64,000 bases of DNA from Flavobacteriaceae bacterium UBA7302 (GCA_002471825.1 DKQS01000004.1:191981-255980); one strand, 5' to 3'; shown: positions 51,521-60,634, counted from the stretch's first letter. The notes: generated from the letters alone by a model not told the origin. Numbers and translations: made by a program.

Positions 51521-53287
51521 GTGGCAAAGTATTCAGGTAAAGCATTTGATGTTGAGATTTTTTCGAGGCTAATGTCCTTTGCAAAGCGCTATAAGTTGTA
51601 TTTCTTTATTGCAGCTTCTTCAACCATTTTATTGGCCCTTTTCTCGATTTTAACTCCATATATTTTAATCAATACGGTTGATGACTATATCCTTACCAAA
51701 GACAAGCAAGGATTGTTGGATTACACCTTGTTAATGTTGGGTGTTCTGATGGTAGAGGTTATTCTACAGTTCACCTTTATCTACTTTGCGAATTGGGTTG
51801 GACAACACATTATTCGAGATATACGAGCGAAAATATTTCGTCATATCCTAGCCTTTAAAATGACCTATTTCGACAACAATTCTGTCGGGAAATTGGTAAC
51901 GAGGGTGGTTTCTGATATTGAGACCATTGCAGCCTTTTTTAGCAATGGGGTATTCACCATTGTGAGTGACATACTCAAAATGGTAGCGGTGACAATCATC
52001 ATGTTTATTTTAAATTGGAAATTGGCCTGTATAACCTTGGCTATTCTTCCTATTTTGATATATGCCACCAAGCGTTTTCAAGTGGCAATTAAGGCAACCT
52101 TTCAAGAGGTGAGAGATCAGGTGGCAAACCTCAATTCCTTTGTGCAAGAGCGTGTAACAGGTATGAAAATCGTGCAGCTTTTCAATCGTGAAAAGGTTGA
52201 ATATGATAATTTCTTAGAGATCAATGAAAAGCACAAAGCGGCTCATGTAAAAACCATTTGGTACTATTCTGTTTTCTTTCCAATTGCTGAAATTTTATCA
52301 TCTATCGGAATCGGATTAATCGTTTGGTTTGGAGGCGGACAAGCCATTCAGAATTCGGGCATTACTGTCGGAATGATCATGGGATTCATTTCCTATGCCC
52401 AAATGTTGTTCAGACCTTTGCGTCAAATTGCCGATAAATTCAATCAACTTCAAATGGGAATTGTCGCCGGCGAGCGGGTATTTGGTGTCTTGGATACCGA
52501 TAGCTTTATTTCTCGTGAAGGAACAACTGTTGCTGAAAACGTGCGCGGAGATATCAAGTTCAACAATGTTCGATTTAGTTATATTGAAGGTGAAGAGGTG
52601 CTGAAGGGCATTTCGTTTTCGGCTAAGAAAGGGGAAACCATTGCTTTGGTTGGCGCAACAGGAGCTGGAAAATCCACTATTATCAGTTTGATGAATCGCT
52701 TTTATGAAATTGATAGTGGCGAAATAACGGTTGATGGCGTATCAATTGATGACTTTACCGTAGAAAGCCTTCGAAATCAAATTGCGATTGTACTACAGGA
52801 TGTGTTCTTGTTTTCAGATACCATTTATAACAACATTACACTGAAGGATGAATCCATCACCTTGGATGAAGTGAAAAAAGCAGCTAAAAAGATTGGAATT
52901 CATGATTTTATCATGTCACTTCCCAATGACTACAACTATAACGTAAAAGAAAGAGGAGTCATGCTTTCGTCAGGTCAGCGTCAATTGATTTCATTTTTAA
53001 GAGCCTATGTGAGTAATCCGTCTATTTTAATTTTAGATGAGGCTACTTCATCTGTAGATGCCTATGCCGAACAATTGATTCAGCAAGCCACAGATACCAT
53101 CACCAAGGGAAGAACTTCCATCATCATTGCCCACCGATTGGCAACCATTAAAAAGGCCGATACCATTATTGTGATGGACAAAGGTCAAATTGTAGAGAAG
53201 GGTACACATACCGATTTGCTTGCAAAAGAATCGGGCTATTACAAAAATCTTTATGAAAAGCAATTTCAGCTAGAAAAGGCGTCTTAA
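51521..53287 (+). CDS. MsbA-like ABC exporter (fused membrane and ATPase domains)
   Basis: A 588-residue half-exporter with a GTG start directly after the truA stop. Six membrane helices in residues 20-310, then the ATPase domain: Walker A GATGAGKST (near 377-385), Q-loop IVLQDVFLFS, signature LSSGQRQ (near 486-492) and Walker B ILILDEATS. Lipid flippases such as MsbA and multidrug exporters share this layout, so the substrate is not fixed. The stop overlaps convergent cdaA by 4 bases. Confidence 0.9.
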   Translation: MAKYSGKAFDVEIFSRLMSFAKRYKLYFFIAASSTILLALFSILTPYILINTVDDYILTKDKQGLLDYTLLMLGVLMVEVILQFTFIYFANWVGQHIIRDIRAKIFRHILAFKMTYFDNNSVGKLVTRVVSDIETIAAFFSNGVFTIVSDILKMVAVTIIMFILNWKLACITLAILPILIYATKRFQVAIKATFQEVRDQVANLNSFVQERVTGMKIVQLFNREKVEYDNFLEINEKHKAAHVKTIWYYSVFFPIAEILSSIGIGLIVWFGGGQAIQNSGITVGMIMGFISYAQMLFRPLRQIADKFNQLQMGIVAGERVFGVLDTDSFISREGTTVAENVRGDIKFNNVRFSYIEGEEVLKGISFSAKKGETIALVGATGAGKSTIISLMNRFYEIDSGEITVDGVSIDDFTVESLRNQIAIVLQDVFLFSDTIYNNITLKDESITLDEVKKAAKKIGIHDFIMSLPNDYNYNVKERGVMLSSGQRQLISFLRAYVSNPSILILDEATSSVDAYAEQLIQQATDTITKGRTSIIIAHRLATIKKADTIIVMDKGQIVEKGTHTDLLAKESGYYKNLYEKQFQLEKAS

Positions 53288-54063
53288 ATATTGAGGTCTT
53301 TCTTCAATTTCTCTAACAAGTCATCTCTTGAATCGTATAGAACGAATTCTCCATTTTTGATATAAGAGATCTCTCCAGTTTCTTCTGAAACCAAAAGACA
53401 AAGAGAATCCGTTTTTTCTGAAACACCAATGGCTGCTCTATGTCGTAATCCGAATCGAGCGGGAATCTTGTCATTATCAGAAATAGGCAAAACTACTCTC
53501 GTGGCAACCACATAATTATCTCTAATGATGGTGGCACCGTCGTGCAGCGGACTGTTTTTGAAGAAGATACTTTCCAGCAAAACAGAATTTAACTGCGCAT
53601 TCATTTTATCACCTGTATTAATAAGGAAATCAAGATTGTTGGTTCTTTCGATCACAATCAGTGCACCGGTTTTTGATTTCGCCATGTTGTAACAAGCTGT
53701 CATCAATTCGTCGGTATCGACATCTGAGTAAATTTCTGATTTTAAAAATTTCAATTGTTTGAAGAAGCTCCGATTTCTAGAAAAGTTCGTTGTTCCAATC
53801 ATCAGCAAAAACTTTCTTATTTCTTGTTGGAAAACAATAATCAGTGCAATAACTCCACCCGATAGTAAGTAGCCTAGAATACCACTGAGCATTTCCATTT
53901 TCAATGCCTGCGTAATTTTCCAAATCAAGAAAATAAAGGCAATTCCGATAATAATGTTAATGGCAACCGTACTTTTAAGAAGACGATAAATGTAGAACAA
54001 TAGCAAAGCTACCAGGATAATGTCTAGCGCATCTAGCAAAGAAAAGTCTACAAAATCAAACAT
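53284..54063 (-). CDS. cdaA: Diadenylate cyclase CdaA
   Basis: A 259-residue c-di-AMP synthase. Three N-terminal helices (about 11-29, 33-50, 60-78) anchor the DAC domain, with the catalytic DGA (175-177, HDGATII) and RHR (207-209, GLRHRAA) motifs. It makes c-di-AMP from two ATP, which controls osmolyte and K+ balance in many bacteria. It lies 62 bases after folP on the same strand, the usual Bacteroidota arrangement. No other c-di-AMP gene is in the window. Confidence 0.93.
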   Translation of the reverse strand: MFDFVDFSLLDALDIILVALLLFYIYRLLKSTVAINIIIGIAFIFLIWKITQALKMEMLSGILGYLLSGGVIALIIVFQQEIRKFLLMIGTTNFSRNRSFFKQLKFLKSEIYSDVDTDELMTACYNMAKSKTGALIVIERTNNLDFLINTGDKMNAQLNSVLLESIFFKNSPLHDGATIIRDNYVVATRVVLPISDNDKIPARFGLRHRAAIGVSEKTDSLCLLVSEETGEISYIKNGEFVLYDSRDDLLEKLKKDLNI

Positions 54064-54125
54064 ATGAGAAGGATGTTAGGCTAAAATACTAATAATAATT
54101 AGCTAGGCAAATTTGCTGAAAGGAC

Positions 54126-54959
54126 CTAGTTGCTTTGGTTTTTTAAAAGCGAAACAATTTTAACGGCCTCTACGGCTTCTTTTACATCGTGAACACGCAG
54201 GATATTCGCTCCGTTTAATAAGGCAACGGTATTCGCAGCGGTGGTTGCATTGAGCGCTTCTTGGGGTGAAATTTCCAATGGTTTGTAAAGCATGGATTTT
54301 CGAGATACGCCTGCCAATATCGGTTTGTCCAAATTTTGGAATAAGGACAGTTTGTCCAGGAGATCATAGTTTTGAGCGATAGTTTTACCAAATCCGAAGC
54401 CCACATCAATGATAATATCGCTAACATTAAGTCGATGTAATTCATCAATTTTTTTTGAGAAGAAGTAAATCAAATCATGGACGATATCTTCATATTTCGG
54501 ATTATTCTGCATGGTTTGAGGTGTTCCTTGCATGTGCATGGCAATGTAAGGCACGTTCAATTCGGCAATGGTAGAAAACATATCTGCATCTAAATTACCA
54601 CCCGAAATATCATTGATAAGCGCCGCTCCTAGTTCGATCGATTTTCTTGCGACAGCGCTTCTAAAGGTGTCCACAGAGATCAAGGTATCGGGAAATTTCT
54701 TAAGAATTAGCTCGATGACAGGTGCCATTCTTGAAAGTTCCTCTTGCTCCGAAACATGATCGGCTCCAGGTCTGGAGGAGTAGGCACCTACATCAATAAA
54801 CGTAGCTCCCTCAGCTAACATTTTTTCAACTTGACCTAGAATGCTTCTTTCATCTTTATAAAGGCCGCCATCAAAAAACGAGTCTGGTGTGATATTTAAT
54901 ACCCCCATGACTTTTGGAGAAGTCAAATCAACAAGTCGTCCTTTACAATTGATGGTCAT
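54126..54959 (-). CDS. folP: Dihydropteroate synthase
   Basis: A 277-residue FolP, the folate enzyme joining pterin diphosphate and p-aminobenzoate. GVLNITPDSFFDGG (19-32) is the first family signature, DVGAYSSRPGA (near 57-67) the second, and GVSRKSML (near 218-225) carries the sulfonamide-pocket Ser-Arg-Lys. Length is usual. Its ATG directly follows the LOG gene stop. Confidence 0.95.
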   Translation of the reverse strand: MTINCKGRLVDLTSPKVMGVLNITPDSFFDGGLYKDERSILGQVEKMLAEGATFIDVGAYSSRPGADHVSEQEELSRMAPVIELILKKFPDTLISVDTFRSAVARKSIELGAALINDISGGNLDADMFSTIAELNVPYIAMHMQGTPQTMQNNPKYEDIVHDLIYFFSKKIDELHRLNVSDIIIDVGFGFGKTIAQNYDLLDKLSLFQNLDKPILAGVSRKSMLYKPLEISPQEALNATTAANTVALLNGANILRVHDVKEAVEAVKIVSLLKNQSN

Positions 54960-55553
54960 TTACTTAACGATTTTATCGGTTACAGGTGTTTTGTCAAGCG
55001 GTTTGAAAGCTTCAAATTTTTCAAACAATTCCTCAATGGTCGCTGCGACAATAAGCAATTCTTTGTTTTCTGGTTTTACAAAGCCTTCGCGGATCATGAC
55101 ATCCAATTGTGCTAGGGTAGCATCAAAATAACCATCAATATTTACGATTCCTACTGGTTTCTGTTCAATGTGCAGTTGTTGAAGTGTTAAGGCTTCAAAC
55201 AATTCGTCTAAGGTTCCAAGTCCGCCTGGCAACGCCACATAAGCATCTCCAGATTCACTCATTTTAATTTTTCGTTCTGCCATGGTTTTAGTAACATAGA
55301 GTTCCGAAACTCCACGATGTACCACCTCTCTTTTTTCTAAAAGCTTCGGGATTACACCAATAACATGGCCATCTTGAGATAGCATTTGATCGGCAATGAC
55401 ACCCATTAAACCAACTTTTCCACCCCCATAAACCATGCCCATGTTGTGTTGAACAAGGAAGTCGCCAAACTCCTTGGCTAGTTGGGTGTATTTCTTGGAA
55501 AAGCCAATGCTAGAACCGCAAAAAACTATGATATTTTTCAAGTTGAAGTGCAT
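54960..55553 (-). CDS. LOG family Rossmann-fold protein
   Basis: A 197-residue lysine-decarboxylase-like/LOG protein. VFCGSSIG (10-17), GGGKVGLMG (near 43-51) and PGGLGTLDE (near 108-116) are the nucleotide-binding motifs. Bacterial members release ribose 5-phosphate from nucleoside monophosphates, as cytokinin-activating LOG does. It leads the folP-cdaA strand and is divergent from the DUF1599 gene. Confidence 0.88.
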   Translation of the reverse strand: MHFNLKNIIVFCGSSIGFSKKYTQLAKEFGDFLVQHNMGMVYGGGKVGLMGVIADQMLSQDGHVIGVIPKLLEKREVVHRGVSELYVTKTMAERKIKMSESGDAYVALPGGLGTLDELFEALTLQQLHIEQKPVGIVNIDGYFDATLAQLDVMIREGFVKPENKELLIVAATIEELFEKFEAFKPLDKTPVTDKIVK

Positions 55554-55623
55554 TAAAAAATCAAGGTAAAAATAAAAGAAAACCTACGAACTTTTACTAC
55601 ATTTGAGAAATTCTTTGACCACG

Positions 55624-56163
55624 ATGCAAGACACTTCAGCCCAATATGATCACGTAATTCAGACCTGTCGAGACCTATTCCAAAGGAAGATGAATGATTA
55701 TGGTTGTGCATGGCGAATTTTGAGATTGCCTTCTCTTACCGATCAGATCTTTATCAAAGCGCAACGCATTCGACAACTGCAAGAAAATGAGGTGCGAAAA
55801 GTAGATGAAGGTGAAAAGTCAGAGTTCATTGGAATCATAAATTACTGCATCATGGCTTTGGTTCAAGTTGATTTGGGGATTGTCGAACAACCCGATTTAA
55901 ATGCAGAAGAAGCCCTGGAGTTGTACGACAAACATATCGGAATTACCAAGCAGTTGATGATGGATAAAAATCACGATTACGGAGAGGCGTGGAGAGACAT
56001 GCGCGTATCTTCTCTGACCGATTTAATCCTTCAAAAATTATTACGTGTAAAATCCATTGAAGACAATCAAGGGAAAACAGAAGTTTCTGAAGGTATTGAT
56101 GCCAATTACCAGGACATGATTAATTACGCGGTTTTCGCAATGATTCACTTAAGAGAATCATGA
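55624..56163 (+). CDS. DUF1599 protein with internal duplication
   Basis: From the ATG at 55624 (a TTG 21 bases earlier would add a weak extension) it has 179 residues. Two copies of one unit are visible: RKMNDYGCAWRILRLPSLTDQI (about 20-41 by position) and KNHDYGEAWRDMRVSSLTDLI (about 119-139), each followed by a K-x-x-RIRQL or KLLRVKSI helix. DUF1599 proteins are of unknown function and usually have this two-unit form. Coupled by ATGA to the small membrane protein. Confidence 0.85.
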   Translation: MQDTSAQYDHVIQTCRDLFQRKMNDYGCAWRILRLPSLTDQIFIKAQRIRQLQENEVRKVDEGEKSEFIGIINYCIMALVQVDLGIVEQPDLNAEEALELYDKHIGITKQLMMDKNHDYGEAWRDMRVSSLTDLILQKLLRVKSIEDNQGKTEVSEGIDANYQDMINYAVFAMIHLRES

Positions 56164-56333
56164 AATTTGCCATATTTGAGATTGTTTATCTAGCAGTATG
56201 TTTTATTGCAATAATGGTTGCTGGTTTTTTGACTTTAAATGATTACTACCAAGAATCATTTTATATCCTAGGTTATACACTTCTGGCACTTTTAATTTAC
56301 ATAATTATTAAATTGATTAAAAAATTCTCATGA
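56160..56333 (+). CDS. 57-residue membrane protein coupled on both sides
   Basis: A short gene (ATG at 56160, TGA at 56331-56333) that overlaps the DUF1599 stop and the DoxX-like start by ATGA each, which strongly supports translation. It codes for two hydrophobic segments (about 5-26 and 34-52) with a basic tail KLIKKFS. No family is recognised; it may be a helper of the DoxX-like protein. Confidence 0.75.
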   Translation: MKFAIFEIVYLAVCFIAIMVAGFLTLNDYYQESFYILGYTLLALLIYIIIKLIKKFS

Positions 56334-57292
56334 AGATTATCGTTCACATTTTACGAGTTTTTGTAGGTGCGTTGTTTATATTTTCGGGCGCAGTAAAGGT
56401 GGTTGATCCAATAGGGTCTCAATACAAATTCGAAGAGTATTTTTCAGCGAGTGTGCTTGATCTGGAATTTTTAATTCCGTACGCATTACCCTTTGCCATC
56501 ATTTTAATCGTTGCAGAAATCGTTCTTGGAGCGGGATTGATTGTAGGGTGGAAATCCAAATTTACAGTAAGGGCCTTACTGGTAACCATCGTGTTTTTTA
56601 CTTTTCTTACCTGGTATTCGGCTTATTATAATAAAGTAACTGACTGTGGTTGTTTTGGTGATGCCATCAAATTAAAACCTTGGGAGACCTTCTACAAAGA
56701 TGCCGTGTTATTGGTAGCTATATTGATATTGAACTTTAGAATCAGAGATATTAATCCGATTGATTCCAAGAGTTTTTCTAAAAAAATCACTTTTTTGGCC
56801 CTCTTCATTTCCGCTTGTATTGTGTATTACGTTTTGAATCATTTACCCATTATTGATTTCAGACCTTATGCCATTGGTGAGAATATTGAAGAAGGAATGA
56901 AATTTCCTGAAGACGGAAGCTTGCCAAAAGTACATGACTTCATGCTAGAGGATAGTCAAAACGATTTGGCTCCAATGCTACTCCGAAAGGAAAAGCTCAT
57001 GTTGGTCATCATGTACAACATTTCAAAAACAAATAAAAAAGGGCTCGCCAACGTCAAGGAAATCACTCGTAGAGCCAAAGAGAAAGGCTATGTGGTTTAT
57101 GGAGTTTCAGCTTCTTTTGATGATGATATTCAGGAATTGAAGAAAGAATACTCATTGCCTTTCGAATTTTTGTTTTGCGATGAAACTACCTTGAAAACCA
57201 TGATTCGCGCCAATCCTGGTGTGATGCTTTTCGAAAGGGGAACCGTTACGGATAAGAAGAATTGGAACGATGTGGAAGATTTGAAGTTATAA
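56330..57292 (+). CDS. DoxX-like membrane protein with thioredoxin-like tail (BT_3928 family)
   Basis: A 320-residue protein. Residues 1-165 are a DoxX/MauE-type membrane part with four helices (GALFIFSGAVKVVDPIG near 13-29, and a conserved DCGCFGD near 105-111). The C-terminal part (about 195-320) has a thioredoxin-like pattern (LMLVIMYNISK, FEFLFCDETT) without CxxC. Flavobacterial relatives are labelled BT_3928 family. A role in redox or respiratory protein maturation is possible but not shown. Confidence 0.83.
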   Translation: MKIIVHILRVFVGALFIFSGAVKVVDPIGSQYKFEEYFSASVLDLEFLIPYALPFAIILIVAEIVLGAGLIVGWKSKFTVRALLVTIVFFTFLTWYSAYYNKVTDCGCFGDAIKLKPWETFYKDAVLLVAILILNFRIRDINPIDSKSFSKKITFLALFISACIVYYVLNHLPIIDFRPYAIGENIEEGMKFPEDGSLPKVHDFMLEDSQNDLAPMLLRKEKLMLVIMYNISKTNKKGLANVKEITRRAKEKGYVVYGVSASFDDDIQELKKEYSLPFEFLFCDETTLKTMIRANPGVMLFERGTVTDKKNWNDVEDLKL

Positions 57293-57331
57293 TTTTTATA
57301 ACTTTATAGAAATCAACCAAATACATCTTCT

Positions 57332-58366
57332 ATGAAAACACTTAAAAAAATACTCCTATTTGTTGGAGTGCTACTAGCCGTTGCCATCGTTTATGTGATG
57401 CTTTTTCCAAGTCAATATGATGTTTCAAGATCCTTAAAAATCCAAGCTCCGGTGGGCAAGGTCTTCGAGACCGTCAATGAAATGAAAACCTGGGAGGAGT
57501 GGGGTCCTTGGCATGATGAAGACTCAACCATTGTGGTAACCTATGGTGAAAAAACTTCTGGAGTAGGTGCTTACAATTCGTGGACGAGCAAGGATGGTCC
57601 AGGAAACATGACCACTGTTCAAGTAAAGAATAACGAACTCATTGAACAAAAAATGCAATTTGGCGACTTCGAGCCAAGTGATGTCATCTGGAAATTTGAA
57701 GAAACTGAAGACGGTGTGAATGTAACCTGGCAAATGAAGGAGGAAAATGCTCCCATGATATTCAAAGCTTTTGCGGCCTTAAGTGGTGGATGGGACAAAA
57801 TGTTAGGTCCGATGCAAGAGAGGGGATTAGAAAACCTTAGCAATGTTATTGCTGAACAAATCAAACTGGAAAATTCATTTTCCATAAGTGATCTTAAACC
57901 TCAAGATTATAAACCTCAAAACTTTATTGGGTACTACGTCAAAATGAAAATTGATCATGAGGAAATGACCAAGGCCTTTATGAAACACATGCCGAAAGCC
58001 GGTGAATATGCCATGAAGAGTGGTCTAAAGTATGGTGATTTTATGCCCTCAGCAGTCTATACCAATTATAATGAAGAGGGCAATATTTGTGAATTCTATA
58101 TCGGATTAATATTACACAAACCTTTGAAAGCTGGCGAGGGAATGGTAAGTTTGAACCTGCCGTCCGGCAAGGGAGTGATGGTTTCTAAATTTGGGAACTA
58201 TGGCAATGGAGATGAGGCGGCGCATCAAAAGATTAGTGATTATTTAGCTGCAAATAATTTGAAACAACGTTGGCCTATGTGGGAAACTTATCCGAACGAT
58301 CCTACATTGGTAAAACCTCAAGAAATTCAGACGGATATTTTTTATGCAGTAGAGGAGATTAAGTAA
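57332..58366 (+). CDS. SRPBCC domain protein with C-terminal GyrI-like domain
   Basis: A 344-residue protein: a membrane segment (about 7-24), an SRPBCC/polyketide-cyclase-like domain (about 33-175, with WEEWGPWHDED at 51-61), then a GyrI-like small-molecule-binding domain (about 190-344). Such pairs are common in Bacteroidota and are thought to bind hydrophobic ligands. No catalytic residues are known. It lies 40 bases after the DoxX-like gene and 3 before crcB. Confidence 0.8.
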   Translation: MKTLKKILLFVGVLLAVAIVYVMLFPSQYDVSRSLKIQAPVGKVFETVNEMKTWEEWGPWHDEDSTIVVTYGEKTSGVGAYNSWTSKDGPGNMTTVQVKNNELIEQKMQFGDFEPSDVIWKFEETEDGVNVTWQMKEENAPMIFKAFAALSGGWDKMLGPMQERGLENLSNVIAEQIKLENSFSISDLKPQDYKPQNFIGYYVKMKIDHEEMTKAFMKHMPKAGEYAMKSGLKYGDFMPSAVYTNYNEEGNICEFYIGLILHKPLKAGEGMVSLNLPSGKGVMVSKFGNYGNGDEAAHQKISDYLAANNLKQRWPMWETYPNDPTLVKPQEIQTDIFYAVEEIK

Positions 58367-58369
58367 ATA

Positions 58370-58741
58370 ATGAAACAAATTCTATTAGTTTTTTTAGGCG
58401 GAGGGGTTGGAAGTAGTTTGCGATTTTTACTCGGAAAATGGCTGAATAGTCCTGAAAATGGAATTCCCTATGGAACCTTTTTCGCCAATATTTTGGGGAG
58501 TTTGCTCATCGGAATAATCCTAGGCTATGCTGCCAAAACAGAAGCCTTGAGTCAGAATCAAACTTTGTTTTTGGCGACTGGGTTTTGTGGCGGATTCACC
58601 ACCTTTTCAACCTTTGCCTACGAAAATCATGTGTTTTTAAAATCAGGGGATTTTACCTCCTTCGCGATTTATACCATTTCAAGTTTTATAATTGGATTCC
58701 TAGCAGTATTTGCAGGGATTCATGTAATTAAATTAATGTAA
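58370..58741 (+). CDS. crcB: Fluoride channel CrcB (Fluc)
   Basis: A 123-residue protein with four helices. GGGVGSSLRF (10-19), YGTFFANILGS (near 35-45, conserved Asn) and GGFTTFSTFAYE (near 67-78, the Phe box) are the Fluc signature. It exports fluoride as a dual-topology dimer. Starts 3 bases after the SRPBCC gene and ends 1 base before the crotonase gene. No fluoride riboswitch is seen in this operon. Confidence 0.93.
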   Translation: MKQILLVFLGGGVGSSLRFLLGKWLNSPENGIPYGTFFANILGSLLIGIILGYAAKTEALSQNQTLFLATGFCGGFTTFSTFAYENHVFLKSGDFTSFAIYTISSFIIGFLAVFAGIHVIKLM

Positions 58742-58742
58742 T

Positions 58743-59444
58743 ATGACGGAATCTTTAGTAACGGTTAACGAAAGTGAACACTATGTTCTTTTGACACTCA
58801 ATAATGGCAAGGCCAATGCGATTAATCACGAAGTGATCGATCAACTTCACAAAGGACTTGATATTGCGGAAACACAAAATAAGGTAGTAATCCTTACGGG
58901 TAAAGAGGGAATCTTATCAGGCGGATTTGATTTAAAAATAATGAAATCGTCTCCAAAGAACGCCGTAGAACTGGTAACCAAGGGTTCGAAATTATCATTA
59001 CGAATGCTTTCCTTTCCGCAGCCGATTATCATCGCTTGTAATGGACATGCGGTGGCCAAGGGAGCTTTTTTGCTTCTATCGGCAGATTACCGAATTGGCG
59101 TGGCAGGTGATTTTAAAATAGGATTGAATGAAGTGTTGATAGGCATGACCATGCACTATGCCGGTATTGCGATTGCAGCGTCGCGACTGTCAGATGTTTA
59201 TATGAACCGAAGTGTGGTGAACGCCGAAATATTTAATCCAAAGGATGCTGTAAAAGCTGGATTCCTAGATTTATTGACAGATACAGATGCCCTCCTTCCA
59301 ACTGCCAAGAAGGTAGCAGGGATGTTTGCTCAATTAGACAAAAAAGCACATGCAGCTACTAAAATTAGAGTTCGCAAAAAATACTTGACCCAACTGGAAG
59401 AGGGAATAGAAAGAGATCTTAATTCTTTAAGTTCTATTAATTAA
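58743..59444 (+). CDS. Enoyl-CoA hydratase/isomerase (crotonase) family protein
   Basis: A 233-residue crotonase-fold protein. NGKANAINHEV (17-27) and LSGGFDLK (near 58-65) form the CoA and oxyanion part, and GHAVAKGAFLLLSADYRIG (near 101-119) the second half. The catalytic Glu usual near 140-145 is in LNEVLIGM. The length is near the short end of the family. The substrate is unknown. The stop overlaps the convergent lipoprotein gene by 4 bases. Confidence 0.85.
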   Translation: MTESLVTVNESEHYVLLTLNNGKANAINHEVIDQLHKGLDIAETQNKVVILTGKEGILSGGFDLKIMKSSPKNAVELVTKGSKLSLRMLSFPQPIIIACNGHAVAKGAFLLLSADYRIGVAGDFKIGLNEVLIGMTMHYAGIAIAASRLSDVYMNRSVVNAEIFNPKDAVKAGFLDLLTDTDALLPTAKKVAGMFAQLDKKAHAATKIRVRKKYLTQLEEGIERDLNSLSSIN

Positions 59445-59827
59445 TAGACCAGAGAAGGTTTTCCATTTTGGCATTCGACTCCCGTCGGCATGGCGGGCAC
59501 GGAACAATCGCTGATAATGCCCCATTTTTTATTGTAATCTTCTTGAGCTTGCCGATGTGCGTCGATTTTAGCAAGAAATGCGTTGACATCAATGGTGGTT
59601 GGGTATGCAATATATCCTACTGGTCCACCACAGGCCTTGCTGCCGTATTCGGTAAAGGTCCAATCACTGGCATTGGTGCAAGGTACACTTAGTGAAATCT
59701 CTTCAATTTCATCCAATAACACACGTAGATTTTGAGCTTCTTGATCTTGGGAAGGTTCATTATTATTTAAACAGCTTTGAAAACCTGATGAGGATAGTAG
59801 AACTAGGGCTAAAATTATCTTTTTCAT
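59441..59827 (-). CDS. Small lipoprotein with Cys-rich tail
   Basis: The 128 residues start with a signal and a lipobox (GFQSCLN, Cys19). Four Cys follow (about 50, 67, 108 and 118), spaced for two disulfides. No family is recognised. It overlaps the DUF1684 gene upstream by ATGA, so the two are coupled. Function unknown. Confidence 0.7.
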   Translation of the reverse strand: MKKIILALVLLSSSGFQSCLNNNEPSQDQEAQNLRVLLDEIEEISLSVPCTNASDWTFTEYGSKACGGPVGYIAYPTTIDVNAFLAKIDAHRQAQEDYNKKWGIISDCSVPAMPTGVECQNGKPSLVY

Positions 59828-60435
59828 TTTTTAAAATCTTTTACTCCCGCTTTAATTTCAACATTCAAATGATTCTTTCTCGGAGTTAACGGACAAGAGT
59901 ACATTTCGTTGTATGCACAATAGGGATTATAGGTGTTATTGAAATTAAGAAGCAAGGTGTTGTCTTCTTGGATGTCCGTAATTCGCAGATCCATATACCG
60001 GCCTCCGCCATAGGAACCATTTCCAGAAGTGTCATCGGTAAATGGTAAAAAAAGTAAGTCTTCTGTCTCTTCTTGTTGCAAATCATCAATATTCTGGTAA
60101 ACTGTCAACTGACAATTGGTGGTGTCAATTTTAAAGTTCAATAGGCCATATTCTCTGTACAAAGGTTTTCGATCTGTAGTAGTTGCCATTTCAAAAATGG
60201 GTGACTCTTCATACAGTGTTATGGAAGCTGTCACTACAAAACTGGAATCTACAGGATAAAAATCCAGACCCCTAAAATTCTTCAAATCCTTTTTCTTTAA
60301 AGGAGATTTTGATCCGTCTTTGAAGATGTTATTTTGGGTAATTTGGTAATCAGTTTCCCCTACAATAGGTCGCTTTCTGTCTGAATTACAAGCAGTCAGA
60401 ATAAGTAATAAAAATAGAAGTGATAGTCGTCTCAT
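59824..60435 (-). CDS. DUF1684 lipoprotein
   Basis: A 203-residue lipoprotein (LILTACNS, Cys16). LKNFRGLDFYPVDSSF (50-65), LLFLPFTDDTSGNGSYGGGRY (near 126-146) and NPYCAYNEMYSCPLTP (near 170-185) are the marks of DUF1684, a family of unknown function common in Bacteroidota. The conserved Cys pair (about 173, 181) could bind metal. It is divergent from the MFS exporter with a regulated leader in between. Confidence 0.85.
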   Translation of the reverse strand: MRRLSLLFLLLILTACNSDRKRPIVGETDYQITQNNIFKDGSKSPLKKKDLKNFRGLDFYPVDSSFVVTASITLYEESPIFEMATTTDRKPLYREYGLLNFKIDTTNCQLTVYQNIDDLQQEETEDLLFLPFTDDTSGNGSYGGGRYMDLRITDIQEDNTLLLNFNNTYNPYCAYNEMYSCPLTPRKNHLNVEIKAGVKDFKK

Positions 60436-60478
60436 TGAAAAATTTCTACATAAAATTAATACATTTCAAAAATTTAAC

Positions 60479-60486
60479 TAGCTTTA
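60479..60486 (+). promoter_or_regulatory. Possible -7 box of the leader-MFS transcript
   Basis: TAGCTTTA matches TANNTTTG at 7 of 8 positions, 19 bases before the leader ATG. No -33 TTTG is seen at the usual distance. Confidence 0.3.
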
Positions 60487-60505
60487 CATCGAAAATAATC
60501 AAACA

Positions 60506-60580
60506 ATGAAAACCATCAATACAATTTCTAGAAAACAATCATGGACTACCATCTATGGTCGGACTAGCTTGATGTATTGA
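60506..60580 (+). CDS. Leader peptide (24 residues) of the MFS exporter gene
   Basis: The short ORF MKTINTISRKQSWTTIYGRT... ends with SLMY and TGA at 60578-60580. Codons 18-20 (GGT CGG ACT) contain GTCGGACT, the same 8 bases as the 3' arm of the terminator 60 bases further on. A ribosome on this ORF would therefore control which hairpin can form. No known leader family is recognised; its coding potential rests on its place and this base-pairing logic. Confidence 0.6.
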   Translation: MKTINTISRKQSWTTIYGRTSLMY

Positions 60581-60631
60581 CAATCAACAAATAAATTGAA
60601 TACGTAAAAGTCCGACTTCACCAGTCGGACT
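60558..60631 (+). promoter_or_regulatory. Attenuator: antiterminator and terminator alternatives
   Basis: Three segments share one pairing: GTCGGACT (60558-60565, inside the leader ORF), AGTCCGAC (60609-60616) and GTCGGACT (60624-60631). The middle segment can pair perfectly over 8 bases with the first (antiterminator) or with the third (terminator). This is direct sequence logic; the inducing condition is unknown. Confidence 0.7.
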
Positions 60632-60634
60632 TTT
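60606..60634 (+). terminator. Intrinsic terminator in front of the MFS exporter gene
   Basis: A 12-bp perfect stem (AAAAGTCCGACT with AGTCGGACTTTT) and a 5-base loop TCACC are followed by TTTTTATTTTT. It lies 22 bases before the MFS ATG, so full formation would prevent expression. Confidence 0.88.

Noticed and set aside
58367..58369. Fluoride riboswitch before crcB
   Set aside because: Only 3 bases separate crcB from the preceding gene, and no such fold is seen in the 39-base gap before the SRPBCC gene.
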